From positions 1 through 9,866 of the forward strand of contig CALKYK010000086.1 of the NCBI GenBank assembly GCA_938003715.1: 9,866 nucleotides of DNA, given 5' to 3'. Position 1 is the stretch's first letter, and each line of letters begins with the position of its first letter. The stretch is from an uncultured Gammaproteobacteria bacterium (lineage in GTDB: Bacteria; Pseudomonadota; Gammaproteobacteria; Steroidobacterales; Woeseiaceae). Below are positions 1 through 5,811 of this stretch, in pieces. The notes beneath the pieces were generated by a model. That model saw only the letters and a list, made by a program, of their open reading frames with translations, did no database searches and was not told the DNA's origin. The translations under genes and the position numbers were made by a program.

Positions 1-1
1 G

Positions 2-325
2 CGGAACGCCGATGCCCCGGTCGCGGCGTTGGCACCGACCGACGAGGAGTAGGCCGCGCTGCGCGCGGGCACCGTAGAGACGCTGCTGAAGCCCGAGAAC
101 CGCGATCAGCTGATATCGATCCTCACCTACCACGTCGTGCCGGGCGAAGTAACGGCCGCCGAGGTCATGAAGCTCGACAAGGCGAAAACGGTCAACGGCT
201 CGAACGTCATGATCGCAGTCGTCGACGGCAACGTGCGGATCAACGACGCAACCGTCGTCGCTGCTGACGTCGCTGCCGACAATGGCGTGATTCACGTCAT
301 CGACAGCGTCATCCTGCCCAACTGA
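2..325 (+). pseudogene. Fasciclin (FAS1) domain protein, 3' part, interrupted by in-frame TAG
   Basis: Reading frame 2 encodes most of a FAS1 domain. FAS1 domains are secreted or surface modules of about 130-140 residues linked to adhesion. The first conserved block (H1, usually FAPTDEAF) appears as LAPTDEE at about 29-49 and is followed at once by TAG at 50-52. The frame then continues with family-typical sequence: AGTVETLLKPENRDQL, then LTYHVVPGEV. It ends in the second conserved block GVIHVIDSVILP just before TGA at 323-325. The other two forward frames give no FAS1-like sequence near the stop, so a simple frameshift is not the explanation. Residues just before H1 also look poorly conserved. 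The only in-frame start after the stop is GTG at 137, which would leave a 62-residue half domain. The gene is either decayed or carries a sequence error, and its 5' end lies outside the window. Family assignment is firm; pseudogene status is inferred. Confidence 0.7.
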
Positions 326-381
326 CGATCCCTCTCTGCCGCGCCGGTACACGGAAGTGCCGGCCGGCCCTTTCATCGAGA
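326..381. other. Intergenic spacer between FAS1 remnant and SDR gene
   Basis: This 56-base gap holds an imperfect hairpin: GCCGG at 343-347 pairs with CCGGC at 360-364 across a 12-base loop. It is followed by CGGCC and a short CTTT. It could be a weak terminator for the fasciclin gene, but there is no real T tract. The Shine-Dalgarno before the SDR start is poor (only GAG at about 378-380). No convincing promoter boxes were seen. Confidence 0.3.
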
Positions 382-1128
382 ATGACCCATCTCACCAGTT
401 TTTCCAGCCCGGCAAACGTCGCCGTCATCGGCGCATCGGGCGGGATCGGCGCAGCCCTGTGTCGATCGCTCGAGCAGGATTCACGCGTCGGCACGGTTCA
501 CGCCCTGTCGCGCGCGCCGGCGTCGCTGCCGCAGAGCGACAAATTCCGTGCACACACGCTCGATCTCGCCGAACCGCAAACAATAGAACGCGCCGCCGCG
601 GCCTGCGCCGACGAGGTGCCCGTCGATCTCGTCATCGTTGCGACCGGGATCCTGCACGGCGGCAGCCTGCAACCCGAAAAGGCGATGCGAGAGCTCGACC
701 CGTCGCACATGGCCGACGTTCTGGCGGTCAACACGGTCGGACCGGCAATGGTCGCGCGTCACTTCCTGCCCCGGCTCAACCGCAAAGGCAAAAGCGCGCT
801 GGCCGTGCTGTCCGCACGGGTCGGCAGCATCGGAGACAACCGGCTCGGCGGGTGGGTGTCCTACCGCGCATCCAAAGCGGCGCTGAACATGGTGGTCAGG
901 ACGCTGTCGATCGAGCATCGCCGGCGCTGGCCGGACAGCGTCGTCGTTGCTCTGCACCCGGGCACCGTCGACACGTCGCTGTCGCGACCCTTCAGCTCGC
1001 GCGTTCCCGACGAGAAACTTTTTACGCCGGACCACGCGGCCGAGCGCCTGCTTGCGGTAATTGACGGCCTGTCTGCAGAACAAAGCGGCGGTTTTTTCGC
1101 CTGGGACGGAACCGAAATCCCTTATTGA
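382..1128 (+). CDS. SDR family NAD(P)-dependent oxidoreductase, C-factor (CsgA)-like
   Basis: A cytoplasmic short-chain dehydrogenase/reductase of 248 residues, normal for the classical family. The N-terminal Rossmann glycine motif is G17-ASGGIG-23. The acidic DL pair at 61-62 fits adenine-ring contact. The usual NNAG segment is replaced by ATGIL at 87-91, a variant common in C-factor-like members, and N117 sits at the structural Asn position. The catalytic Y161-x3-K165 lies in YRASKAALN, with S144 or S149 as the catalytic Ser. PGTVDT at about 195-200 is the usual post-catalytic loop. Start ATG 382 was chosen because the glycine motif falls at the expected distance; a GTG-type start further upstream is not in this frame. 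The substrate cannot be told from sequence. The nearest named relatives act as Myxococcus C-factor or as generic carbonyl reductases. It stands alone, and its 3' end meets the convergent downstream gene with a gap of 4 bases. Confidence 0.9.
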   Translation: MTHLTSFSSPANVAVIGASGGIGAALCRSLEQDSRVGTVHALSRAPASLPQSDKFRAHTLDLAEPQTIERAAAACADEVPVDLVIVATGILHGGSLQPEKAMRELDPSHMADVLAVNTVGPAMVARHFLPRLNRKGKSALAVLSARVGSIGDNRLGGWVSYRASKAALNMVVRTLSIEHRRRWPDSVVVALHPGTVDTSLSRPFSSRVPDEKLFTPDHAAERLLAVIDGLSAEQSGGFFAWDGTEIPY

Positions 1129-1132
1129 GCCG

Positions 1133-1684
1133 TCATTTCGCGCGTGAAGCGCGAATGCGGTAAACCTCTGTCCAGTTTTCGCCCTGGTCCCAGGACATTT
1201 CCAGCTGCCAGTCCCAGCCGCCGGAATCCGGCGGGAAAAACGTGATCCTGCGCAACGGATCGGGCAGCGGCGAGACGTAATGCATGACGATCGTGTCGTC
1301 GTCCTGGTGCTGCGCCTCGATATGAGCGAATCCGGGCTGGGTCGTGATGGCCCACGCAATGTCCCAGGCACCCGTCTCCGTGTTGTAGGTGCGCAGGTTG
1401 GTACCGACGTTACCGTCCGGCGGCAGCCAGAAATCCTGCACGGCGGTACCGTTGCCGATGCAGACGAAATTCCAGCGTGCACCGCCACCGGCAACCCACT
1501 CCGAGCCGTCCTGGCTCAGGCGTTCATCGGTGATGATCCAGTCGCCGATGTAGCGGCCGAACTGCGCCAGCGGTCCCTGCATGCAGGCATTGCTGTCGCC
1601 CGCGGGAATGCTCGCGTCTTCCGCCGCGGCGGGCACGGCAGCGGCGAGCAGAACCAGCAGACCCGGGATTTTGAGCGTAGCCAT
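1133..1684 (-). CDS. Exported DUF1579-like protein of unknown function
   Basis: A 183-residue protein with a clear Sec signal peptide: K5, a hydrophobic stretch at 8-21, and likely cleavage after AAA at 19-21, before EDA. The mature part resembles DUF1579-type beta-barrel proteins. It has FGRYIGDWIITDERLSQDG at about 42-60, a glycine-rich GGGARW at 66-71, then GNGTAVQDFW at 77-86. Later come LRTYNTETGAWDIAW and a tryptophan-rich end (GGWDWQLEMSWDQGENW). This is the layout expected for a lipocalin-like single-domain fold. C34 and C75 are the only cysteines in the mature part and could form a disulfide in the periplasm. ATG 1684 is preceded by a good Shine-Dalgarno, GGGGGA, at a spacing of about 7. 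It is transcribed divergently from the TRAP operon and convergently with the SDR gene. No catalytic residues are recognisable, and the DUF assignment is from memory of the family pattern. Confidence 0.75.
   Translation of the reverse strand: MATLKIPGLLVLLAAAVPAAAEDASIPAGDSNACMQGPLAQFGRYIGDWIITDERLSQDGSEWVAGGGARWNFVCIGNGTAVQDFWLPPDGNVGTNLRTYNTETGAWDIAWAITTQPGFAHIEAQHQDDDTIVMHYVSPLPDPLRRITFFPPDSGGWDWQLEMSWDQGENWTEVYRIRASRAK
1137..1155. terminator. Hairpin at the convergent 3' ends of the SDR and DUF1579-like genes
   Basis: A perfect 7-bp inverted repeat, TTCGCGC (1137-1143) with GCGCGAA (1149-1155), encloses the 5-base loop GTGAA. It begins 8 bases after the SDR stop and lies inside the last codons of the opposite-strand gene. 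No T tract follows on either strand, so it is not a canonical intrinsic terminator. It may slow polymerase or protect the SDR mRNA 3' end. Function is inferred from position only. Confidence 0.3.
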
Positions 1685-1844
1685 GGCGTTTCCCCCGTTA
1701 TTCGTTGTTTCAGAGTCAGACCGGGACGAGCCCGAAAGTTCTCAACGTGCGATGCCGATCCGGCGTGCCGGAGGTGGTTTTTTGCGCCGCAGCGCGGCCG
1801 GTTGCGTGTACCCTTGCTGACGTGCGTCGAGCGGGGGAGGGCTC
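1685..1844. promoter_or_regulatory. Divergent intergenic region upstream of the TRAP operon
   Basis: This 160-base region must carry the promoters for both the leftward exported protein and the rightward TRAP operon. No -35/-10 pair on either strand is good enough to name. It holds a 5-bp hairpin, TCCGG (1759-1763) with CCGGA (1768-1772), followed by GGTGG and six T residues (1778-1783). It also holds the strong Shine-Dalgarno GGGGGAGGG at about 1833-1841 for the start at 1845. Confidence 0.45.
1759..1783 (+). terminator. Weak terminator- or attenuator-like hairpin in the TRAP leader
   Basis: A 5-bp GC-rich stem with a 4-base CGTG loop is followed, after a 5-base GGTGG interval, by TTTTTT. 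The orientation would act on rightward transcripts, so it could attenuate the TRAP mRNA or stop stray read-through into the operon. The stem is short and the T run is offset from it, so the call is tentative. Confidence 0.22.
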
Positions 1845-2972
1845 ATGAGTCGACGTGGACAATCCGTTTCGCCGCGGGCGCTGCTGGTGGCCGCACTGGT
1901 GGCCTTTGCGGCCGGCACACTGTTCTCACTGGCGGTCAGGTCGCCCGGAGCGCCGGTCGCAACGGCGGATAGCGGAACGGACGAGCCGCTGTTCCGGCCG
2001 ATACGCTGGCGCGTGACCTCGTCGTTCACCAGTGTGATGCCCGTGATCGGTGATGCGCCGCTGCGCGTCGCCGAAATCCTCGATGCCCTGTCGGCAGGGG
2101 CGATGCGTCTCGAATATTTCGAGCCGGGCGAAGTTGTTCCGGCGTTCGAAATCACCGAAGCGGTCAAGGACCGCAAGGTGCAGGCGGGCTTCATGTGGGT
2201 GGGCTACGACCAGGGCCGCATCCCGGCCTCGACGCTTATTTCCGCGGTGCCGTTCGGCATGGAGCCGATGGAATTCGCTGCCTGGTGGTACCACGGCGGC
2301 GGGCGCGAACTCGGCGAGGCCGTGTACAACGAGCACAACGTGCAGCCGGTGCTGTGCAGCATCGTCGGGCCGGAGACGGCCGGGTGGTTCCGCGAGCCGA
2401 TCCGCGCCCTCCAGGACCTGCAGGGCCTCAAGATCCGGTTCGCGGGTCTCGGCGGCCAGATTCTGCAGCGCCTTGGCGCATCGGTCACGATGATTCCCGG
2501 CGGCGAAATCTTCCAGGCGCTGGAGAAGGGTGCGATCGACGCATCGGAATTCTCGCTGCCGGTCGTCGACCGTATGCTCGGCTTCGGGCGCGTCGCGAAG
2601 TACAACTATTTTCCGGGCTGGCACCAGACGTTCACGACCGGACACCTGCTCATCACCCTCGACGCCTGGAACGAACTGGACGACCGCGGCCGGTTGCTGA
2701 TCCGCACCGCCTGCCAGTCGCACGTTCTGCATTCGTTTTCCGAAGGCGAAGCGGTGCAGGGCGAGATCATTCGCAATTTCGCCGAGGAAGGCATTTCGGC
2801 CGAGACCCTGCCGGAACCGATCCTGCTCGAACTGCGCGCCGTTGCGAAAGAAGTCCTGGACGAGGAGGCGAGCCGCGACCCGCACTTTGCCCGCATCCTG
2901 GCGTCGCAACGTGCGTTTTCCGAGTCCTACGGCTATTGGAAGCGCAAGGGCTACCTGCCCAGGGACTTCTAG
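1845..2972 (+). CDS. dctP: TRAP transporter substrate-binding protein (DctP family, FcbT1/TakP-like)
   Basis: This is the periplasmic receptor of a tripartite ATP-independent transporter. It captures an organic-acid-type ligand and delivers it to the membrane permease. It is 375 residues long. An N-terminal hydrophobic segment (11-31) follows basic residues, with plausible cleavage near ATA at 39-41 and no lipobox cysteine. The mature domain starts with WRVTSSF at 55-61. GDAPLRVAEILDALSAG at 69-85 and FEPGEVVPAFEI at 92-103 are typical of this branch. The segment DLQGLKIRFAGLGG at 191-204 carries the near-invariant ligand-carboxylate arginine, R198. GGEIFQALEKGAIDASE at 219-235 gives E235, the position that in TakP-type proteins lies in the ligand/metal site. 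YFPGWHQ at 255-261 is also characteristic. The start is set by the strong GGGGGAGGG ribosome site about 4-6 bases upstream. It is first in an operon with both permease subunits. The ligand is unknown; 2-oxoacids or aromatic acids are possible by family analogy only. Confidence 0.92.
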   Translation: MSRRGQSVSPRALLVAALVAFAAGTLFSLAVRSPGAPVATADSGTDEPLFRPIRWRVTSSFTSVMPVIGDAPLRVAEILDALSAGAMRLEYFEPGEVVPAFEITEAVKDRKVQAGFMWVGYDQGRIPASTLISAVPFGMEPMEFAAWWYHGGGRELGEAVYNEHNVQPVLCSIVGPETAGWFREPIRALQDLQGLKIRFAGLGGQILQRLGASVTMIPGGEIFQALEKGAIDASEFSLPVVDRMLGFGRVAKYNYFPGWHQTFTTGHLLITLDAWNELDDRGRLLIRTACQSHVLHSFSEGEAVQGEIIRNFAEEGISAETLPEPILLELRAVAKEVLDEEASRDPHFARILASQRAFSESYGYWKRKGYLPRDF

Positions 2973-2980
2973 CTTTGGTC

Positions 2981-3562
2981 GTGCCGCCGAACAGGTCGGG
3001 CGCGGGTCCGGCGCCCGCCGACGCGTTTCCGCACACGCGATTCACCGCCGCGGTCAGCCGTTTCTTCGGCGCCCTGTCTGCCGCGCTCAGCTGGATCTGG
3101 CTGCTCCTGGTCGCGGTGGTCGCGCTGAACGTGACGATGCGGTACCTGTTCGGGGAAGGGCGCGTCGAGTTCGAGGAAATCCAGTGGCACCTGTACGCGA
3201 TCGGTTTCCTTGTTGCCCTGTCCGCCTGCATGGACGACGACCGGCACATTCGCGTGGATGTCCTGCACGAGCGACTGTCGCGGCGGCTGCGGGCGTGGAT
3301 CGAGCTGTACGGCCTGCTGCTGCTGTTTTTCCCTTTCATCGGCATGGTTCTTTATTTTTCCGCGCCGTTCGTCGCCTATTCGTGGTCGATAGCGGAAATT
3401 TCCGACGCCCCCGGCGGACTGCCGTACCGCTGGGCCATCAAGGCGGTCTTGCCGCTGTCGATGCTGTTGCTGCTCGTGGCTGGCACGAGTCGCACTATTC
3501 GCGTTTGCCTGTTTCTGTTCGGTGCGCCGCCTCGGCACGAGGAGCACGACGATGTCGGTTAA
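2981..3562 (+). CDS. dctQ: TRAP transporter small permease subunit (DctQ family)
   Basis: The small integral-membrane subunit, which pairs with the large permease. It is 193 residues from GTG 2981, within the family's usual 160-220. Four membrane segments are visible at about 36-57, 70-86, 110-132 and 152-173. Between the second and third lies the conserved cytoplasmic motif HIRVDV at 89-94, preceded by FEEIQWHLYAIGF. GGLPYRWAIKAVLPL from about 145 is a hallmark of the COG4665 branch. There is no ATG before the first membrane segment. The only usable starts are GTG 2981 or TTG 2975. AGGGA at 2961-2965 is 9 bases from the TTG and 15 from the GTG, so TTG 2975 is a real alternative. The gene starts 8 bases after the receptor stop and its 3' end overlaps the next gene by 11 bases, which suggests translational coupling. 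Confidence 0.9.
   Translation: MPPNRSGAGPAPADAFPHTRFTAAVSRFFGALSAALSWIWLLLVAVVALNVTMRYLFGEGRVEFEEIQWHLYAIGFLVALSACMDDDRHIRVDVLHERLSRRLRAWIELYGLLLLFFPFIGMVLYFSAPFVAYSWSIAEISDAPGGLPYRWAIKAVLPLSMLLLLVAGTSRTIRVCLFLFGAPPRHEEHDDVG
3540..3544 (+). promoter_or_regulatory. Shine-Dalgarno site that fixes the dctM start
   Basis: AGGAG lies 7 bases before ATG 3552 and inside the end of dctQ. It supports 3552 over the upstream in-frame GTG 3522, which would add ten non-hydrophobic residues (RRLGTRSTT) not expected at a DctM N-terminus. Confidence 0.8.
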
Positions 3563-4901
3563 CGACGTGTTGTCGATGCTGATGTTCGCTGCCTTCATCG
3601 GTCTGATCATGACCGGTTTCCCGGTCGCCTGGGTGCTCGGCGGGCTCAGCGTGCTGTTCACGGCGATCGCGATCGTGCTGGATGTAGATTTCGGGTTCAC
3701 GCTCGGCGTCGACTGGGCGTACGCGTCCCTGACCGTCAACCGCACCTGGGACGTCATGAGGAACTGGGTGCTGGTCGCGCTGCCGCTGTTCATCTTCATG
3801 GGCCTGATGCTCGAGCGCTCCGGTATCGCAAGCGACCTGATGACGAATCTCGGCCGTGTGTTCGGCCGGGTGCGCGGCGGTCTCGCGGTGGCGGTGGCGA
3901 TCATCGGCGTGCTGCTCGCCGCCACCACCGGCATCATCGGTGCGTCCGTGGTGCTGCTCGCGCTGCTCGGCCTGCCGGTCATGCTCGAGCAGGGCTACCG
4001 CCGCGATCTCGCAGCCGGCACGGTCTGCGCCGTCGGCACGCTCGGCATCCTGATTCCGCCCAGCATCATGCTGGTGCTGATGGCGGACCGGCTCGCGATG
4101 CCGGTCGGCGACCTGTTCCTCGGCGCCGTATTCCCGGGCCTGTTGCTCGGCGTTTTGTACGTTGCTTACCTGTTTATAATCAGTAATCTAAATCCGGAAG
4201 TTGCACCGCTTTCGAGGCATGCGGAGCCGGTCTCGATGGCCGCGATCGCGGGCGTACTCAAGGCCGTGCTGGCGCCGTTCGGCCTGATACTGGCGGTCCT
4301 CGGCAGCATCTTTTTCGGCATCGCGACGCCCACCGAGGCGGCCGGCGTCGGCGCCCTCGGCGCGATCTTTCTGGCCCTCCTGCGCCGGCAGCTCGACGGC
4401 CGTGTCATGCACGAAGTGCTCGGCCAGACGACCACGACCACGGCGTTCATCTTCGCCGTCTTCATCGGTGCGACTGCGTATTCCCTGGTGCTGCGCGGGC
4501 TCGGCGGCGATCAGCTGATCGAGAAGGCGCTGCTCGGTCTGCCGTTCGGACCGTCCGGTATCGTCATCACGATCCTTTTTGCCACATTCCTGCTGGGCTT
4601 CTTTCTCGACTGGATCGAAATCTCGCTCTTCATCCTGCCGCTGGTCGCTCCGGTGGTGCAAAACCTGGGTTTCGACCTGACCTGGTTCACGGTGCTGTTC
4701 GCCGTGTGCCTGCAGACATCGTTCCTCACGCCGCCGGTCGGCTTTGCCATTTTTTACCTCAAGGGCGTGGCACCACCCGGTGTCGGCATCCGCACGATTT
4801 ACCGCGGCGTGATTCCTTTCATACTTCTGCAGCTCCTCGGCCTCGCGATCATCTTCCTCTGGTCGCCGCTCGTTACCTGGCTGCCGGCGCAGGCGTACTG
4901 A
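3552..4901 (+). CDS. dctM: TRAP transporter large permease subunit (DctM family)
   Basis: The main transport subunit of the TRAP system, a sodium- or proton-coupled secondary transporter of the ion-transporter superfamily. It has 449 residues and a dozen or so hydrophobic segments, the normal size. Family signatures: MTGFPVAWVLGGLSVLF in the first membrane region; AATTGIIGASVVLLALLGLP at about 123-142; GTLGILIPPSIMLVLMAD at about 162-179, a proline/serine re-entrant loop typical of the substrate/sodium site. In the second half, TPTEAAGVGALGA at about 259-271 is the matching repeat. DWIEISLFILPLVAPV from about 353 and LTPPVGFAIFYLKGVAP from about 392 complete the C-terminal half. ATG 3552 is chosen from the AGGAG site and overlaps dctQ by 11 bases. 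An AT-rich, rare-codon patch (ATA, AGT, CTA) at 4173-4193 falls in the loop between the two halves. No frameshift or missing motif was found, so the operon appears functional. Confidence 0.93.
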   Translation: MSVNDVLSMLMFAAFIGLIMTGFPVAWVLGGLSVLFTAIAIVLDVDFGFTLGVDWAYASLTVNRTWDVMRNWVLVALPLFIFMGLMLERSGIASDLMTNLGRVFGRVRGGLAVAVAIIGVLLAATTGIIGASVVLLALLGLPVMLEQGYRRDLAAGTVCAVGTLGILIPPSIMLVLMADRLAMPVGDLFLGAVFPGLLLGVLYVAYLFIISNLNPEVAPLSRHAEPVSMAAIAGVLKAVLAPFGLILAVLGSIFFGIATPTEAAGVGALGAIFLALLRRQLDGRVMHEVLGQTTTTTAFIFAVFIGATAYSLVLRGLGGDQLIEKALLGLPFGPSGIVITILFATFLLGFFLDWIEISLFILPLVAPVVQNLGFDLTWFTVLFAVCLQTSFLTPPVGFAIFYLKGVAPPGVGIRTIYRGVIPFILLQLLGLAIIFLWSPLVTWLPAQAY

Positions 4902-4937
4902 TCGGCGCGGGCTTCGCGGATGCCGGCTTGCGCCGAT
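4901..4937. terminator. 8-bp inverted repeat directly after the TRAP operon
   Basis: ATCGGCGC (4901-4908) pairs perfectly with GCGCCGAT (4930-4937) around a 21-base loop that can pair further internally (GGC with GCC). It starts on the last base of the dctM stop codon. No T tract follows. It may end or process the TRAP mRNA, or serve as an operator just upstream of the promoter at 4942-4950. Structure is seen directly; function is inferred. Confidence 0.4.
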
Positions 4938-4941
4938 GCGC

Positions 4942-4950
4942 TGGCATAAT
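4942..4950 (+). promoter_or_regulatory. Extended -10 promoter for the DUF6065-like gene
   Basis: TGG at 4942-4944 followed by CATAAT at 4945-4950 matches the TGn-TATAAT extended -10 form with a single hexamer mismatch. It stands out in GC-rich surroundings. No good -35 exists at 16-18 bases upstream, which extended -10 promoters can tolerate. Transcription would begin near 4957, giving a leader of about 20 bases before GTG 4976. Confidence 0.45.
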
Positions 4951-4975
4951 AGTCAAAGCAACCACGGAGCCCACA

Positions 4976-5716
4976 GTGAAAGACAAGCTCAAGATCACCG
5001 CCTACGAATGCGTCGAAGGACCGATGCCGCTGCGGACCGCGCAGCGCAGCCGCGACTGGATCGAGGCGCTGCCGGAGCGATTCGCATACCGGTGCCTGCC
5101 GCTCGCCATCGCGAACCAGATGGGCTGGGAAATCCTGAACCCGGTCGCGTTCACGGCAAAGTGGAACGGCAAGGACGGCCTCGACGCGATTTCGATCAGC
5201 TTTCACGACCGGGAATCGGCGCTGATCGGCTCGCATTTCGGCCACGGCGTGCTGACGTTTTCCTTCGGCTACCTGTTTCGCACGACGAAGTCGCACAACC
5301 TGTGGGCGAAGGGACCGGCAAACCGACCGAAGGACGGCATTGCACCGCTCGAGGGCATCATTGAAACCGACTGGGCGCCGTTCACGTTCACAATGAACTG
5401 GCAGTTCACGCGCAAGCGCCACAAGGTGACTTTCGAGGAAGGCGAGCCGATCTGCACGGTTATTCCGTATCCGCGGCACTACATCCGCAAGTTCGAGCCG
5501 GAGCTGAAAAATCTCAACGAGAACCCGAACCTGTACCGGCAGTTCGTCGACTGGCGCGAGGACAGGATGAGATTCAACGAGGAACTCAAGGAATCTGCAT
5601 CGGATGCGGCGAAGAAAGGCTGGCAGCGCACCTACATGAAGGGCGAGGACCAGATGGGCAATACCTTCGCGGGGCACCAGACCAAGGTCCAGATGCGCGA
5701 TTTCAAGCGCGGCTAA
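4976..5716 (+). CDS. DUF6065-like conserved protein of unknown function
   Basis: A soluble 246-residue protein with no signal peptide or membrane segment. The start is GTG 4976, set by GGAG at 4966-4969 (spacing 6); the same frame is open further upstream, but that part overlaps dctM and has no conserved character. The N-terminal part carries LPERFAYRCLPLAIANQMGWEI at about 37-58. The middle holds FGHGVLTFSFGYLFRT and then the most family-like block, PANRPKDGIAPLEGIIETDW at about 114-133. FTFTMNWQFT and FEEGEPICTVIPYPR follow. The last 70 residues are charged and probably helical (KFEPELKNLNENPNLYRQF onward). This order matches what I recall of the DUF6065 family, which has no established function. 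Conserved Trp, Arg, His and Asp residues could form a binding pocket but no catalytic motif is recognised. It follows the TRAP operon on the same strand with its own likely promoter, so a functional link to transport is only possible. Confidence 0.75.
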   Translation: MKDKLKITAYECVEGPMPLRTAQRSRDWIEALPERFAYRCLPLAIANQMGWEILNPVAFTAKWNGKDGLDAISISFHDRESALIGSHFGHGVLTFSFGYLFRTTKSHNLWAKGPANRPKDGIAPLEGIIETDWAPFTFTMNWQFTRKRHKVTFEEGEPICTVIPYPRHYIRKFEPELKNLNENPNLYRQFVDWREDRMRFNEELKESASDAAKKGWQRTYMKGEDQMGNTFAGHQTKVQMRDFKRG

Positions 5717-5726
5717 CCCATCGCCC

Positions 5727-5753
5727 TAAAGTTTTCCGGAGCAACGCCGATCT
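5727..5753 (+). promoter_or_regulatory. Sigma-28 (FliA) flagellar-class promoter
   Basis: TAAAGTTT at 5727-5734 matches the enterobacterial FliA -35 element at all eight positions. Exactly 11 bases later, GCCGATCT at 5746-5753 matches the -10 consensus GCCGATAA at six of eight. The spacing of 11 is the canonical one. It lies 10 bases after the preceding stop and about 58 bases before the ATG at 5812, so the start of transcription falls near 5758-5760 with a leader of about 50 bases. The match is direct; use by sigma-28 in this organism is inferred. Confidence 0.85.
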
Positions 5754-5811
5754 CCGTAACATGGCGTGGTTTACATAAGTCACGCCCTGTCAGATTGCAC
5801 GGAGATAACGA

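Noticed and set aside
137..325. 62-residue gene starting at GTG 137
   Set aside because: It is the second half of a FAS1 domain; family-typical sequence continues upstream of the GTG to the TAG at 50-52, so it is a fragment rather than a small gene.
481..1494. 337-codon open frame on the - strand
   Set aside because: It crosses two real genes that have clear motifs and normal ends; its own product is Arg-rich with no recognisable domain.
1926..2909. 327-codon open frame on the - strand
   Set aside because: Antisense to the TRAP receptor, with no family resemblance; the + frame has clear conserved motifs.
3480..3496. CTGGCACGA resembling a sigma-54 -24 element
   Set aside because: The required -12 TTGC is absent at the proper spacing, and the site is inside dctQ coding sequence.
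4155..4180. TTGTAC plus TATAAT as a standard promoter inside dctM
   Set aside because: The spacer is 14 bases, and no start codon with a convincing ribosome site for a separate gene was seen downstream; kept only as a low-interest finding.
4928..4933. TTGCGC as a -35 box for the promoter at 4942-4950
   Set aside because: The spacer to CATAAT would be 11 bases, too short; the promoter is better explained as extended -10.
4706..4975. Upstream in-frame extension of the DUF6065-like gene
   Set aside because: It overlaps dctM in another frame, has no conserved character, and lacks a ribosome site, while GTG 4976 has GGAG at spacing 6 and a promoter just upstream.
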